This document shows, one piece after another, positions 12,053 to 22,906 of a stretch of DNA of 64,000 nucleotides. Where the stretch lies: assembly GCA_020747015.1 (NCBI GenBank), contig JAGTJM010000055.1, forward strand, positions 166,928 through 230,927. The letters run 5' to 3'. Each line of letters begins with the position of its first letter. Within the stretch, counting starts at the first letter, position 1. Source of the DNA: Pyrenochaeta sp. MPI-SDFR-AT-0127 (taxonomy: Eukaryota > Ascomycota > Dothideomycetes > Pleosporales > Cucurbitariaceae). The notes below the pieces were generated by a model, which ran no database searches, was not told where the DNA came from, and was given only the letters and a program-made list of their open reading frames with translations. The position numbers and the translations under genes are program-made.

Positions 12053-12294
12053 ATCGTAAGCCGTTATCGCAGTTCCATGACGTCTGCGCATTCGGAATCA
12101 TAAAAGTTTCGAGTCGGAACGCGGAGGTGAAGGAGCTATGACCACCACATAAAAGTGTACCCACGTGCAGCTCTCCCAAACCTACGCCGGACCAGTAACT
12201 TTTTTGACGGGTTTCCAAAAACGCTCTCTGAACTTCAGTTCTCGGAATACGGGTGTTTGAATCCAAGAGTTTGAATTGGGAAAAATTAGAAACC

Positions 12295-13644
12295 ATGGCA
12301 TCACGCTGGGCAAACGATGAAGCAGACAAGGCAGAAGACCTTCGCCGAAAGAAAGAGAAGGAAGAGAAAAAGCGATTGAAGCTCCTAAAGCAGCAAGAAG
12401 CAGAAGAGGCAGCTCAAGTGGCCCAAGCAGCACAAGGAGCGGGCTCGCGTCCTGCAAAGCGACGGCGGCTCTCAAGCGGAGAAGAGGAGGCTGTGGTGAA
12501 GCCAAAGGAACCAGAAGCAGAAAGAGAGCTCCTTAGGTTTGATGTAGGAGGATGGGGTCCCTGCCGTCACACATCGAACTTCGAAACCCTGAATCATATT
12601 GAAGAAGGCTCTTATGGGTGGGTATCAAGAGCACGCGAAATTACCAGTGGCGATGTTGTCGCGTTGAAGAAGGTTAAGATGGACTATACTCAGGACGGCT
12701 TCCCCATAACTGCGCTCCGGGAAATAAGCATCCTGAAAAAAGTTCGACATAATAACATCGTCGACTTGAAAGAAATACTATCGGGCGACGACCCCCAAGA
12801 ATGCGTTCTGGTCATGGAATTTCTGGAGCACGATCTCAAGACATTGCAGGAAGATATGTCAGAGCCATTTATGGCCAGTGAAGTGAAAACGTTACTACGG
12901 CAATTGGTGGGTGCAGTGGGATTCCTCCACGACAACTACATAATGCACCGTGACCTGAAAACCTCCAACATTCTTCTCAACAACCGCGGACAGCTCAAGC
13001 TTGCCGATTTCGGCATGGCGCGGCATATTCCACCTCCCAACGCGCCTCTTACTCAACTTGTGGTTACCCTATGGTATCGTGCGCCAGAACTGCTACTTGG
13101 AACAACGAACTATGGGACAGAGGTCGATATGTGGAGCGTGGGCTGTATTTTCGGTGAGCTGTTAGCGAAGGAACCAATTCTACAAGGCAAAAACGAAGTT
13201 GACGAACTCTCACAAATATTCACACTTTGTGGACTCCCATCTGAGAAAACATGGCCAGGCTTCTATCGCCTCCCGAATGCCAGATCATTGAAACTACCAC
13301 GAGATCACCGCAACACTCCGGGGTTCAACCGCGCCAAATTCCCGTTCTTGACTGCTGCTGGCATCGATCTCCTCTCCACTTTGTTATCTCTGAATCCGGA
13401 CAACAGGCCGACGGCAAATGAAGTCTTGGGGCATGGGTACTTCAAGGAACAGCCAAAACCCAAACCAACGGAGATGTTCCCCACCTTCCCAAGCAAAGCA
13501 GGGCAGGAGAAGAGGAGGAAGAGAAGCCCACATGCGCCGAAGAGGGGAGAGGCACCAGGCATCAAGAACATTGACTTCAGTAGTTTGTTTGCCGGGCGTG
13601 AGGAGGAAGAGAAGGGCGCGGGCTTCCAGTTGAAAATGACTTGA
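12295..13644 (+). CDS. Cyclin-dependent kinase 11 (PITSLRE family)
   Basis: An intronless gene of 449 residues that starts at an ATG in good context (ACCATGG). Residues 1-80 are a charged coiled-coil-like stretch (KAEDLRRKKEKEEKKR) followed by a basic patch. The kinase domain starts at about residue 95. It shows a degenerate glycine loop (EEGSYGWV), the ATP-binding Lys in VVALKKVKM, the cyclin-binding helix PITALRE (the family's PITSLRE motif), the catalytic loop MHRDLKTSNILL, LADFGMARHI and APELLLG. The C-terminus is basic. CDK11 kinases act in transcription and pre-mRNA processing and, in fungi, on Mediator. They need an L-type cyclin partner, which is not encoded in this window. Confidence 0.93.
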   Translation: MASRWANDEADKAEDLRRKKEKEEKKRLKLLKQQEAEEAAQVAQAAQGAGSRPAKRRRLSSGEEEAVVKPKEPEAERELLRFDVGGWGPCRHTSNFETLNHIEEGSYGWVSRAREITSGDVVALKKVKMDYTQDGFPITALREISILKKVRHNNIVDLKEILSGDDPQECVLVMEFLEHDLKTLQEDMSEPFMASEVKTLLRQLVGAVGFLHDNYIMHRDLKTSNILLNNRGQLKLADFGMARHIPPPNAPLTQLVVTLWYRAPELLLGTTNYGTEVDMWSVGCIFGELLAKEPILQGKNEVDELSQIFTLCGLPSEKTWPGFYRLPNARSLKLPRDHRNTPGFNRAKFPFLTAAGIDLLSTLLSLNPDNRPTANEVLGHGYFKEQPKPKPTEMFPTFPSKAGQEKRRKRSPHAPKRGEAPGIKNIDFSSLFAGREEEEKGAGFQLKMT

Positions 13645-14409
13645 AGGACTTAGTCACTGTCTGGCGCATGAATTGATCCATCTCTTGAGATTTCTCCGGT
13701 ACTCTCATTCCGGAGGAGTATGCTCGGATCTCAACATTCCAGTACTCGTTGCCATGATCTCCTCGACCCGCGAATGTAAAGAGAAGCTCCTAGGCGTCAG
13801 AGCCCTCCCATCCCCCGGTTCTTCCTTACCGCGAATCTAGCAGACCATGGAAATCAGCATTTGCTATTGCCCGAATCGTTATTTTGGCCGCGTGACACGT
13901 AAAACACAGGGACAGTGACGCGCGTGCCGCCCCTCTTTGGGCCTTTGACTCCAGGTTTCGTGCCCGGGGTGGGGAAGCGGATGTCCAGATTAGGTAGACA
14001 TACAGGACGTGTTTGAGAGTGGCAAAGGACTGATGGAGTTGCAGGTATGTAGGGTGAGAGGTTTATGAAAGAAGAAATAGAAGTTGGTTCTTCTTATGGC
14101 ATTATTCGACATCTTGATATGGCACAACAACCATGTTGTAAGGTCAATAGTTGTGACAAGATGAGCTCATATTCATTACCACAGGCAACGTTAACACCAG
14201 AGTACTGCGTCTGGCCTCCCAGTGGGCCACCAGCACAGTGAAATGTGAACATGCACATAGTCGAGATTGTCCTTTGAAGATGGTTTGACAAGATTCCACA
14301 TCTCATATTGGAATTATTTAGCAACCAGTGTAATTACTATTCAGCGGTCTCAAATATACGAAGATCCTATGTCATACTAAATGGTAACTGTTATATGGGA
14401 GTCGTTCGT
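13645..14409. other. Convergent intergenic region
   Basis: Space between the 3' ends of the CDK11 gene and the RNPS1-like gene. Small open frames only, with no recognisable product. Confidence 0.5.
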
Positions 14410-15597
14410 TCATCTGCGGTCCCTACTCCGGCTACGATTCCGCGGGCTCAGACTCCCGTACGAGCTGTAGCTGGGGCTTCTCCTGCCTCTACCACCTCCC
14501 CCACCACCACCACCGCCGCCGCCACCTCCTCTGCCTCTCCGGGGCGGTGAGTCTCGCCTTCCATACCCGCCCCCTCCGCCTCTGCGTCTAGGCGGTGTCC
14601 TCGATGGCGATCGGCTGAAAGATGAGCGTGAATGACTTCGTCGTGGGGACCGACTCCTTGACCTAGTATATGAGCGTGGCCGGAACCCACCTCCGCCACC
14701 TCGCCCGCCTCTGCCCCGTCCCCAGTGGCCTCCTCGATCCGGAGATCGTCTGCGTGGTGGAGATCGATATCGCGCGGGTCCGTCCATTGGCGGTGGTCTA
14801 TAAGCGCCAGGTGGCCCACCTCCACGTCCGCCACGCCCGCTTCGTCCGTACCCGTCGAAGTCATCATACCTTTCTCGTGGTGGCGGTCCTCTGCGCGCTG
14901 GCGGAGGGGTTTGTGAGAAACGGCGTCGGGGAAGAACGATGGAAACTTGTAATTTGGCACCATCTAGTTGGGCATCATGCATCTTTGCGATTGCACGCTC
15001 GGCATCATCGATCTCCTCATACAGAATGTACGCAGTTCCACGGTTGACATTGACTACTCAATCAGCATTACAGTAGAAGAGCAAGCTTAGGATTACATAC
15101 AAGTTGGATTCATAGGCATCCTAAGGTCTTTTATTACGCCGTACTTGCCAAAAATCTCACGGACATGGTCTTCCTTGACGTTTCTGGTCAATGCCTCGAC
15201 AACAATCTGTTGCGTGTTAGTGATCCAGTAGCTACAGAGGGCAACACTAGGCGCAAGTGCTTTCTAAAGGTGTACTTTAGATTGAGTGCCATACTTTTGC
15301 GCTTCTAGGAGCTGGTGATCCATCCCTTGGTGTTGGGCTGCGAGTCTCGCTCCGTCCTCTTGACCTCGATCTACTGTCTGGCGTATAGCTTCGGCGTCCA
15401 TTGCGCCTCGGCGACGGAGACCTAGGCGAGCGTGATCGCGTCCGTGATGGCGAGCGTGTAGGTGAGCGTGGTGATACTGAGCGACGCGGCGATACAGACT
15501 GCACTGAATGCGGCCGGCTTGGTGATCTTGTGCGTGAAGGGTTGCGAGAAAGGCTACGGGTGCGCGAGCGCATTGGAGATGGTGAACGAGATGGCAT
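14410..15597 (-). CDS. RNPS1-like SR protein with one RRM
   Basis: Exons on the minus strand are 15597-15295, 15206-15101 and 15053-14410, giving 350 residues. Residues 1-100 are an RS domain made of repeated SPSR/RSRS units. One RRM follows at about 100-180: IVVEALTRNVKEDHVREIF is the RNP2 region and helix 1, RGTAYILYEE is RNP1. The C-terminal third is Arg/Gly-rich (RGRGGRGGGGG) with SR dipeptides and a run of 13 glycines. The architecture and the motif LTRNVxxDH match RNPS1, the RNA-binding subunit of the ASAP/PSAP complexes attached to the exon junction complex. It probably acts in the nucleus on splicing. The gene is divergent from profilin. Confidence 0.88.
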
Positions 15598-16746
15598 ATT
15601 TTACTTTGAGCGTGGAATAGGCACAGAGTTCTGAGAGTGTTTGCTGATGACTACACCATGCGCATTCACTTTGGTGAAGATGCTCGACTTGGCCAAACGC
15701 GTCCTAACTTTGGGGAGCTTCGACAAGCTCCCGAGCTTTGGCGCTAGCACGTGACGAGCGGGAAGACCGCAAACAGCGGCAGAGGCTCAAGTAGTCTGCA
15801 TAACGGACAATTCATTTCTCAAGACATGGGTAGGGTTGAATGCCTATGGGATATTTGAAGTTTGCTAAGAATAATCCACACAAACGCCCTTGGTGCCATT
15901 CAGGCTGACGGGTAGCCAGGTCCATTTGCATTGGAAAGGAGTCAAAGAGAGCACAGGAGATGGTGAGCATGGAAGCGCAAGTGTTCTTGTTAGCTGGCAT
16001 CGTTCTTTTTTTTTTCTGTCCATGTCGAAGATTATCGCAAGCAGGAAGTCGGTCTGTCTGTTCATTCTTGTCGAGGATGCTCATGGAGCAGACCAATGTC
16101 CGACCCCAGCATGGCTCGATATCCGAGACAGCGCCTATTACGGCAGCATAGACAGTGCCTGGTTCCTTGTGTGCCATGCCCTGGCTTGACACGATGTCTG
16201 AGACCCTCAGCAGCGGCAGATGCACGCGGAGAGGCAGCGCATGCCGCGGTGCGCTTTCGTCATATTTGCGGTGTTGGGCGTTTGCACCTAGCTGAGGTGC
16301 ACTGCAAGCACGAGACAGCCCCCCACTCGACAGGCAGGCTGCATGATGGCGCAACGAGCGCAGCGTGACTGGATCGCAGTATGGCGAGCATGTACGGAGG
16401 GGATTGCAAGGGGGCGGTATATGGTGTCAACAAGAGAAATACGACGGTCGAGTCTTCACGTTGCAAGCAGAGCGGGGTGTCTTCTGAGAGAAAAAGACGT
16501 GCCCCACTATCTTTAAGCTCGCGCCCGCACATCAACGGCTTGACCCGACCTTCGCGACTTGTCCCCCCCAACAACCTTGCGCCCTCTCTCACCGCAAATA
16601 CACCGCAGATTCACTCTTTCCCTGCTTAGTCAAAAAAGTACCTGCTTCTTCCTCGCCTCCCACCTGCGACCTTCTCCCGCGACAACCACCCCTTGCACAT
16701 CCCACCACACGCTCCCGCAGCACCCACACACTACCCCTCAGTAAAC
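15598..16746. other. Divergent promoter region between RNPS1-like and profilin genes
   Basis: About 1.15 kb without a supported gene. The right-hand 250 bases are C-rich (many CCAC and CCCT runs) and probably form the profilin leader, as is common for highly expressed fungal genes. A 180-codon minus-strand frame at 15812-16354 shows no domain. Confidence 0.5.
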
Positions 16747-17413
16747 ATGTCCTGGCAAGGTGAGCAGCAGACACGCATCTCCACGGCCCTCCCAACTGAC
16801 CACGCTGCCAGCATACGTTGATCAGAGGTATACCCAGCCATCCAAGCACAAGCAAGCGCCTCTTCTGACTTTTCCATCTCCAGCCTCGTCGGCACTGGCA
16901 ACATCGACAAGGCCCTCATCTGCGACGTCAATGGCCAAACCACCTGGGCTTCGTCCCCAGATTTCTCCGTACGTCCGTCCACACGTCGCGCGCGCCACCT
17001 GAAAATACTTCGTCAAGCTTGGCTACGAGGGCACATGGCGCACGCATGAGATGAGACGCTGACCAGCTACAGCTGACTGCTGCTGAAATGAGCGCCATTG
17101 CTGCCTCCTTCAACGACAAGAGCGAGCCCAAGGGAGTCATCGCCAATGGTATCAAAGTAAACGGCCAAAAGTACATGACAATCGAGTCCACCGACGACTC
17201 GCTGAAGGCAAAGAAGGTATGCCATGATAGCGCCATGAGGGTCGACTCGCCCTGTCCATACGCTGACCGCGATTACAGGGCAAAGAAGGCGTCGTCGCCT
17301 ACAAGACCACACAAGCGCTTCTCGTCGCTCACCACCCCGAAGACATTACAACACCGGCCGCCTTCAACTCGGTTGTCGAGCTGGGAGAGTATCTCAAGAA
17401 GGTCGGCTACTAA
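16747..17413 (+). CDS. Profilin
   Basis: Five exons, 16747-16759, 16812-16827, 16884-16968, 17073-17216 and 17279-17413, splice into 130 residues, the normal profilin length. The protein starts MSWQAYVDQSLVGTG, the conserved N-terminal helix that helps bind poly-proline. It continues with ALICDVNGQTTWASSP and GIKVNGQKYMTIESTDDS and ends with the helix AAFNSVVELGEYLKKVGY. Profilin binds monomeric actin and formin FH1 domains and drives actin filament assembly at hyphal tips and septa. The second exon has only 16 nt. The coding region is too fragmented to appear as one open frame. Confidence 0.96.
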
Positions 17414-18181
17414 GCACCTTCAGTTCCATCTTCTTTGTACTTTAGGCATATTTGCATAACCTCTGGACGAGGAGGAGCGGTGGACACCATGGACTGAGAT
17501 AGCGTGGTTGGCTTGCTGGTGTGTGGATAGACACGAGGAGAGAACTAGCGATACTGGACCATGTCCCTTCGATGCAAATGAGATACATCACCACCGAAGG
17601 CTGCCACAATCCAAAGGCTGATCAAACAACATCTGGAAATCAAAGCATGAGTGAATCTCGCTACAGAATATTTTCCACTCCAAGAGAAACTCATCTCACA
17701 TGTTTCGTCCACAATGCCTTCTTTCTCGGTCACTTGCTCTTTTCCAATATCGGGTTCGCAGATTCGTTAAATTCCTCTGTTATATTGTGTGTCAAAACAA
17801 CATGACATGGAGTGTAAAATCTCTAAACCTGATGCTAAGTGGGGCATAAATACCTGCATACAGCACTTTTTACAAGAGGACGATGGGTAGTTAACCTCTA
17901 CACCAAGAACACTACTAACAACATTGCTCTTGTATCCGGTTCGAACCTTTATGCACTGCTTTGCTTCGTGCTTTAGTGGAACATATATATCACAGATTCG
18001 GAATTTGATTAAGCACATAATTCCAATTTCACTTTACTCTGATATTCAAGACAGACAAGCCTTTTCTTTAACCTAGACCAGTAACTAATGCTGACGACGA
18101 AATTTGCTAGCGCGGAACATAGGACACCTACAAAGACCCTTCTAAATCTAGGCATTGTGTACCACAGGAAAAAGGCAAGGC
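17414..18181. other. Convergent intergenic region
   Basis: 3' space between profilin and the HeLo-domain gene. AT-rich, with no coding or RNA gene recognised. Confidence 0.5.
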
Positions 18182-20181
18182 CTACAGACCCTTCATCGAG
18201 GATAACCTCTTGACGACCTTCTCCCCTAATGCCTTCTGCAAGCCTGCCGCAATCACCTCCCTCTTCTCATCACAGTCCTTATCCAGGCCAAACTTCTCAG
18301 GGCCAACAAGACAACTCCTTATCACATCTTCTACTGTGTTGCCAAGATAACTCTTCACAAACTTCAGGTGATGAGGCTCCGTTTCCAGCAGCCTCTCCCT
18401 GACTGCCCATGTATGCCTTGGCTTTGCTTTTTCCAAGTCAATGCTAAGGATCTGATCAATGGTCTTCCAATACGCAATCTCAAGCAACACGACGCCAAGG
18501 GAGTAGAGATCAAAGGACTTTTTGTAGCTCTCACGGCCTGCTTGCTTTTCGCGGTTGCCTTCATGCTGGACAGTGGGGTGCCGGTAAATATCAGCCGAGG
18601 GGTTCTCGAGGGGCCGCTCTGTCATATCGTCACTCGTGGCAGGACGAGAGTAGTCGAATCCTGAAATGTATGGGTCGGCATAATTTATCTCGCCATCCTT
18701 CTTGGGGAAAAGAAGGATATTGGCGGAGCGCAGACCCTTGTGCAACCAGTCTACGGCGTGCAGGCGCTCGACTGTCTCAGAGACAAGACGCATTAGTGTG
18801 ATGCGGTCCGTAAGAGAGGGCATCTCGATCTTCGAATTCACCTCATTCGAAGCCTGGATCAAGGAATGCAAGGACTGGGGCACAGTCTCCGCAGGTACCG
18901 CTGCGGGCTTCTCAAACACCAAACCAAAGCGGCCTTCGTCTTCGTCAATAAAATATCCACGACAGAATGGTGCCCGAAAGCGGACTGTCCGGTTGTTCTT
19001 GCTAAGGAGAGCAGCCAGTTTCTTTACGCGAGCGTGAATCTTGGGGTCAATGCCACCATCATGCAGGGGCGGACCCGATGGATCAGGATTCTTCCATTCG
19101 ATCCAGACAGACGTATTGTTGTAGCGAGCTTCTGTACGCTCGCCTTCTTCAATAAAATCTGGAAAGGACTCGCCATTTTCTGTCTGCACATCTTCGAATA
19201 GAAGCTCAGTTTGGCGAATGTCCTTTGCTAAATGTGGCAGTCCAATCTCGCTTGCAGTTGCCTCAGTATGAATCTGCGAATCCTCGATTGCAAGGTGGAT
19301 GAAGTTCTGTTGGGCCAAGGCAGCGAGTGGCTGAGGGGCAGCGTCACGAGTGACGGGCCTGGAACTGCCATAGAGATCGTCATACTCGGAATCCTCGAGG
19401 TCTGCGATGGTATATTGTCGTCGGAATGCAAGTTGCTCAGATCGGTAGATCTGAACCATGGATGTCATCGTCCTGTTCAGCAAAACAATCTGATCATTTG
19501 TGCGAGTCTGCATGTCGATAAGGAGATCCATTTGTGCTTTATCGAGGGCGTCGTGCATTTTGTCGTTGAAATCGGCCAGCTTGACGATCAAGGCCTCCAT
19601 CTTCTTGTGATCGAAGGTCGCCCATTTGAGTCTCCTGGGAACGTCTCTGAAGTTCTGCATGAACTTGAGCGACATCTTGACAAGGTCCTCAGTTGGTGGA
19701 AACTTGAGGGTTTTCTCGCCTTCTTCAGTAGAGCCATTGGTGCCATTGTTGGTGCTGTCGCCGTTTTCAAGCAGCAGATCGGAGTTCTGCAAGACAAACG
19801 CTTCAACTTCTTCTACTAACAAAGGATCTGTGAGCCTTTCGTATTTTTTGTTGAGGCGTCCGAAGGAGAAAAGAAGCTTCTGTTGTTGCTCCATGATGTT
19901 GATGATCAAGCCCTTAGACAAATGATTCAGAACCAGCTTGTCATCCCGATAGTCGAGCTGCACAAGTTTTGCCCAATTCAACAATCGGTGTTCTTCGATT
20001 TTGAATTTGACCAAGAGAGCCTGGCAATCGTCTCGCAAGCGGCAAGCGTCTGCGATTAATTCGTAGCCTAGGTGTGCTTAGTACATACTCGCGCGGCATC
20101 TGATAGACAGAACACACCTTGAATACATCCTGAAAATACCTGGAAGAAGAAGGAGACACCCCCAATAGCTAGTTCTGCCAT
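18182..20181 (-). CDS. HeLo-domain protein with C-terminal pseudokinase
   Basis: Exons on the minus strand are 20181-20118 and 20067-18182 (50-nt intron), giving 649 residues. Residues 1 to about 215 begin MAELAIGGVSFFFQVFSGCI and continue with DCQALLVKFKIEEHRLLNW, the pattern of the HeLo (prion-inhibition and propagation) helical bundle found in HET-S-type cell-death proteins. The C-terminal half, from about residue 330, has a protein-kinase-like fold. The catalytic loop reads LHKGLRSANILLF, lacking the HRD aspartate. The DFG position reads ISGFDYSRP. Later kinase motifs (SFDLYSLGVVLLEIAYWK) are kept. It is therefore probably a pseudokinase. HeLo domains of this class can form membrane-permeabilising pores. 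A signalling role in incompatibility or cell death is inferred, not shown. No NLR gene with a matching amyloid motif lies next to it in this window. Confidence 0.85.
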
Positions 20182-20739
20182 GATTGTTGGTGGTAGGGTT
20201 TTGTCACACGATAGCGACAGCAACGCACAACGAGGCTTTACGACGGTATGGGCAATGGAACGGGCAGCACCACCGGCGTGCAAGGAAACAAGGAAAGGAC
20301 TCGGAAAGAAGATGAGGAAGGCTGATACTTATCCACCCTCGCTCGATGTGCTCCATACCATGCAAGCGTGCCGCCTGTGACGAACACCGCCCCCATTGCT
20401 TCGAGCTGAGTGCATCCTGCATGCCCTAGGCCAGCAGCCACATTGGTGTGGTGGGGTCCGGTCAAGTCAATTCGACTAGGACAATCATGGCGCTCTCTGG
20501 AACAAATGCTGGAGCCTTCTATGGTGGCTGAGAGTAGTTCTGTCGTAGTTATCAGGTGTCACAAGAGTTACTTGGTGCGGGTGGGGTGTGAGCCTCGAGG
20601 AAAGCCGCGACCAGCACAGCCACCGGTGCAAGCCACCTGAAGTCAGACCCTGGGTCACTCGTCTGGTGCTGTCATCCTGCTCGACATCGCGCTCCACAAG
20701 CTCGACACTGTTCAATTTCGACACTCGATACCTTCATCC
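20182..20739. other. Divergent promoter region
   Basis: Lies between the HeLo-pseudokinase gene (-) and the metallophosphoesterase gene (+). No supported gene. Confidence 0.5.
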
Positions 20740-21780
20740 ATGGTCCTCGAGATCCTTAACCCATGGCACCGCCCGAAAGATGATTTCGAACCCACAACAT
20801 TCGCCACACTTCTCTTCCAAGCCCCCGTGAAGCTACTTCTCTACCATGCCTACCACCTCATCACATACTTGCGCTCTGCACCCTCGCCTTCGCAATCACC
20901 TATTCGGATTGTGTGTATATCGGATACACACACTAACATTCCCGAGAATGTGCCGCTGGGAGATATTCTCATCCATGCTGGAGATATGACGAATGATGGA
21001 AGTGTTGCGGAGATCCAAAAGCAGATCGATTGGTTGGCTTCCTTGCCACATAAAGAGATTGTAGTGATAAGTGGAAATCATGATACGTATTTAGATCCAC
21101 GAACGCGGCCATCGCTGTCTGAAGGGCAGAGAAAAGGAAAACTTAATTGGAAGCGGGTACATTACTTGCAGCACCGGAGACTGAGCCTTACCATCAATAT
21201 CGAACCTAACACGACAGACTCAGCGAGCTCAAGAACGCCCCTACTAGTGGAAGGTCGCACTCAGAGACGGATACATATCTATGGAGCACCGCAAATACCA
21301 GCGTGTGGGCCCATGAGCATCCATGCCTTTCAATACCCAAGAGGGCGCGACGCATGGTCGGAAACTGTCCCTGAGGATACCGATATTCTCGTCACGCATA
21401 CGCCACCAAAGTACCATCTGGACCTGTCGCTACCACAAGGAATGGGCTGTGAGCACCTCTTGGCAGAAGTCAAGCGCATTAAGCCAACGCTACATGTGTT
21501 CGGTCATGTGCATTGGGGCGCGGGGCAGACTGTGGTATGGTGGGATAAAGCGCATGAAGCCTATGTCCGCGGGCTATCAATCGAGTCGAAGTGGACGCAT
21601 GGTCTACTGAACCCGCAACTATGGTGGAATGTAGTGAGGGTGTTTTATCGTGGGATCCGAGAGTTGTTATGGGACCGAGTGTGGGGAGGACAAAGTGAGC
21701 ACACTATCATGGTGAACGCTGCGCAGATGCATGGAAATACAGGAAAGTTGGGCAACTCTGTCCAGGTCGTCGACATATAA
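20740..21780 (+). CDS. Calcineurin-like metallophosphoesterase (MPPED/UPF0046 type)
   Basis: An intronless gene of 346 residues. The metal-binding motifs of the metallophosphoesterase fold occur in order: SDTHTN, HAGDMTN, VISGNHDTYL, VTHTPPKYHLD and VFGHVHWGAG. Together they bind two divalent metals. The N-terminal 50 residues contain a hydrophobic stretch (APVKLLLYHAYHLITYL) that could be a membrane anchor or amphipathic helix. Fungal genomes encode several such proteins, and their substrates are mostly unknown, though phosphodiester hydrolysis is likely. The substrate cannot be told from the sequence. Confidence 0.9.
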   Translation: MVLEILNPWHRPKDDFEPTTFATLLFQAPVKLLLYHAYHLITYLRSAPSPSQSPIRIVCISDTHTNIPENVPLGDILIHAGDMTNDGSVAEIQKQIDWLASLPHKEIVVISGNHDTYLDPRTRPSLSEGQRKGKLNWKRVHYLQHRRLSLTINIEPNTTDSASSRTPLLVEGRTQRRIHIYGAPQIPACGPMSIHAFQYPRGRDAWSETVPEDTDILVTHTPPKYHLDLSLPQGMGCEHLLAEVKRIKPTLHVFGHVHWGAGQTVVWWDKAHEAYVRGLSIESKWTHGLLNPQLWWNVVRVFYRGIRELLWDRVWGGQSEHTIMVNAAQMHGNTGKLGNSVQVVDI

Positions 21781-22054
21781 CCTACATTGTCACAGCCAGA
21801 AAATAGTCATAATGTATAAACGTAATTTGGATCAAGCACAGCAGGAAGCACTTCATTGTCGGGAAGCCTTTTCGAACTAAAAAGGATTCTGTTGATTTAG
21901 CTTGACTAGCTCGAAAGAGAGGCCAAGTTCAACATGGAGACCAGGCGATATGCCGTTCCCCGCGACTTTATTTGATCGTGGTCATGAAACCATAAATCGT
22001 GCCACACCATGCCATGCCATATTCCACCACTGAGCCAATGATTTGCGCATATGC

Positions 22055-22664
22055 TCAGAGACGACGACCACGGCGACCTCCCTTCCTCCTGGTCGAGTCG
22101 GATGGGGTGGGGGTGACGTCCTCGATACGTCCAATGCGCATACCAGCACGGGCAAGCGCACGGAGAGCGGACTGAGCGCCAGGGCCGGGGGTCTTGGTGC
22201 CGTTTCCACCAGTGGCTCGGATCTTGACGTGGAGAGCAGAGATACCGAGTTCCTTGCAGCGGGCAGCTGTCCAGATTATTAGCACCTTGTTTGTTATCCC
22301 CAAGGACAGTTTCTACTCACCGACGTCCTGGGCAGCCAACATAGCAGCGTATGGGGAGGATTCGTCACGGTCAGCCTTGACCTTCATGCCACCGGTGACA
22401 CGGGAGATGGTTTCGCGGCCGGACAGATCGGTGATGTGGACGAAGGTGTCATTGAAGGACGCAAAGATGCGGGCAACGCCAAAGACGAGCTCGCCCTATA
22501 ATACTGTCAATTCGCATTCCTGCGATCGAGTACTTGTCAACGAACCTCGCGGACCTGGGGTCCAAGCTGCGAACAGTTAGCACAATTCATATCGCACCGT
22601 GGCTAGATCTTCATACCTGGATGTTCTCCGTCGCACCGCGTTCAACCTTCTTCTTGGGAGGCAT
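22055..22664 (-). CDS. rps14: 40S ribosomal protein uS11 (Rps14)
   Basis: Exons on the minus strand are 22664-22617, 22566-22546, 22495-22321 and 22266-22055, giving 151 residues, the same length as the human protein. It starts [16 protein letters not shown] and carries the family core [21 protein letters not shown] and the C-terminal [19 protein letters not shown], ending in the basic KGGRRGRRL. The protein sits on the platform of the small subunit and contacts 18S rRNA near the mRNA exit. Exon 2 is only 21 nt. The gene shares a 242-bp divergent promoter with prephenate dehydrogenase. Confidence 0.97.
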
Positions 22665-22906
22665 TTTGGCTGTGTATTAGTTTTGACTGGCGGAATCGTG
22701 ATGGTGTCGATGGATGCGGTCGAACTTTTGGTGGGCGGGTTTTCGCTTAGGCGCGGAGAAACGTGGTGCCGACGACTAACTTTTAGCGCGCCCCCGTGGT
22801 TAACTTTTCTTTGGCAAACGCAAGCCACTTTCTCATCCTCCACCGCTCCGCCATGGGCTGAACTCTTCCACCTCACTCGCGCACAGCAGCGTGCAATACA
22901 ATCAAC

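Noticed and set aside
12253..12294. Extension of the CDK11 frame upstream of its ATG
   Set aside because: The extra codons begin at GTG and precede a well-placed ATG in ACCATGG context.
14448..15047. Long open frames on both strands across the RNPS1-like gene
   Set aside because: They are shadows of an Arg/Gly/Ser-rich coding region that lacks stops in other frames. The RRM and RS motifs fix the true frame.
15812..16354. 180-codon minus-strand open frame in the RNPS1/profilin interval
   Set aside because: No family resemblance and an irregular composition; it sits in a divergent promoter region.
17939..17948. GGTTCGAACC, resembling a tRNA T-loop
   Set aside because: It is simply palindromic; the flanks form no T-stem, and no anticodon or D arm or acceptor pairing is found on either strand.
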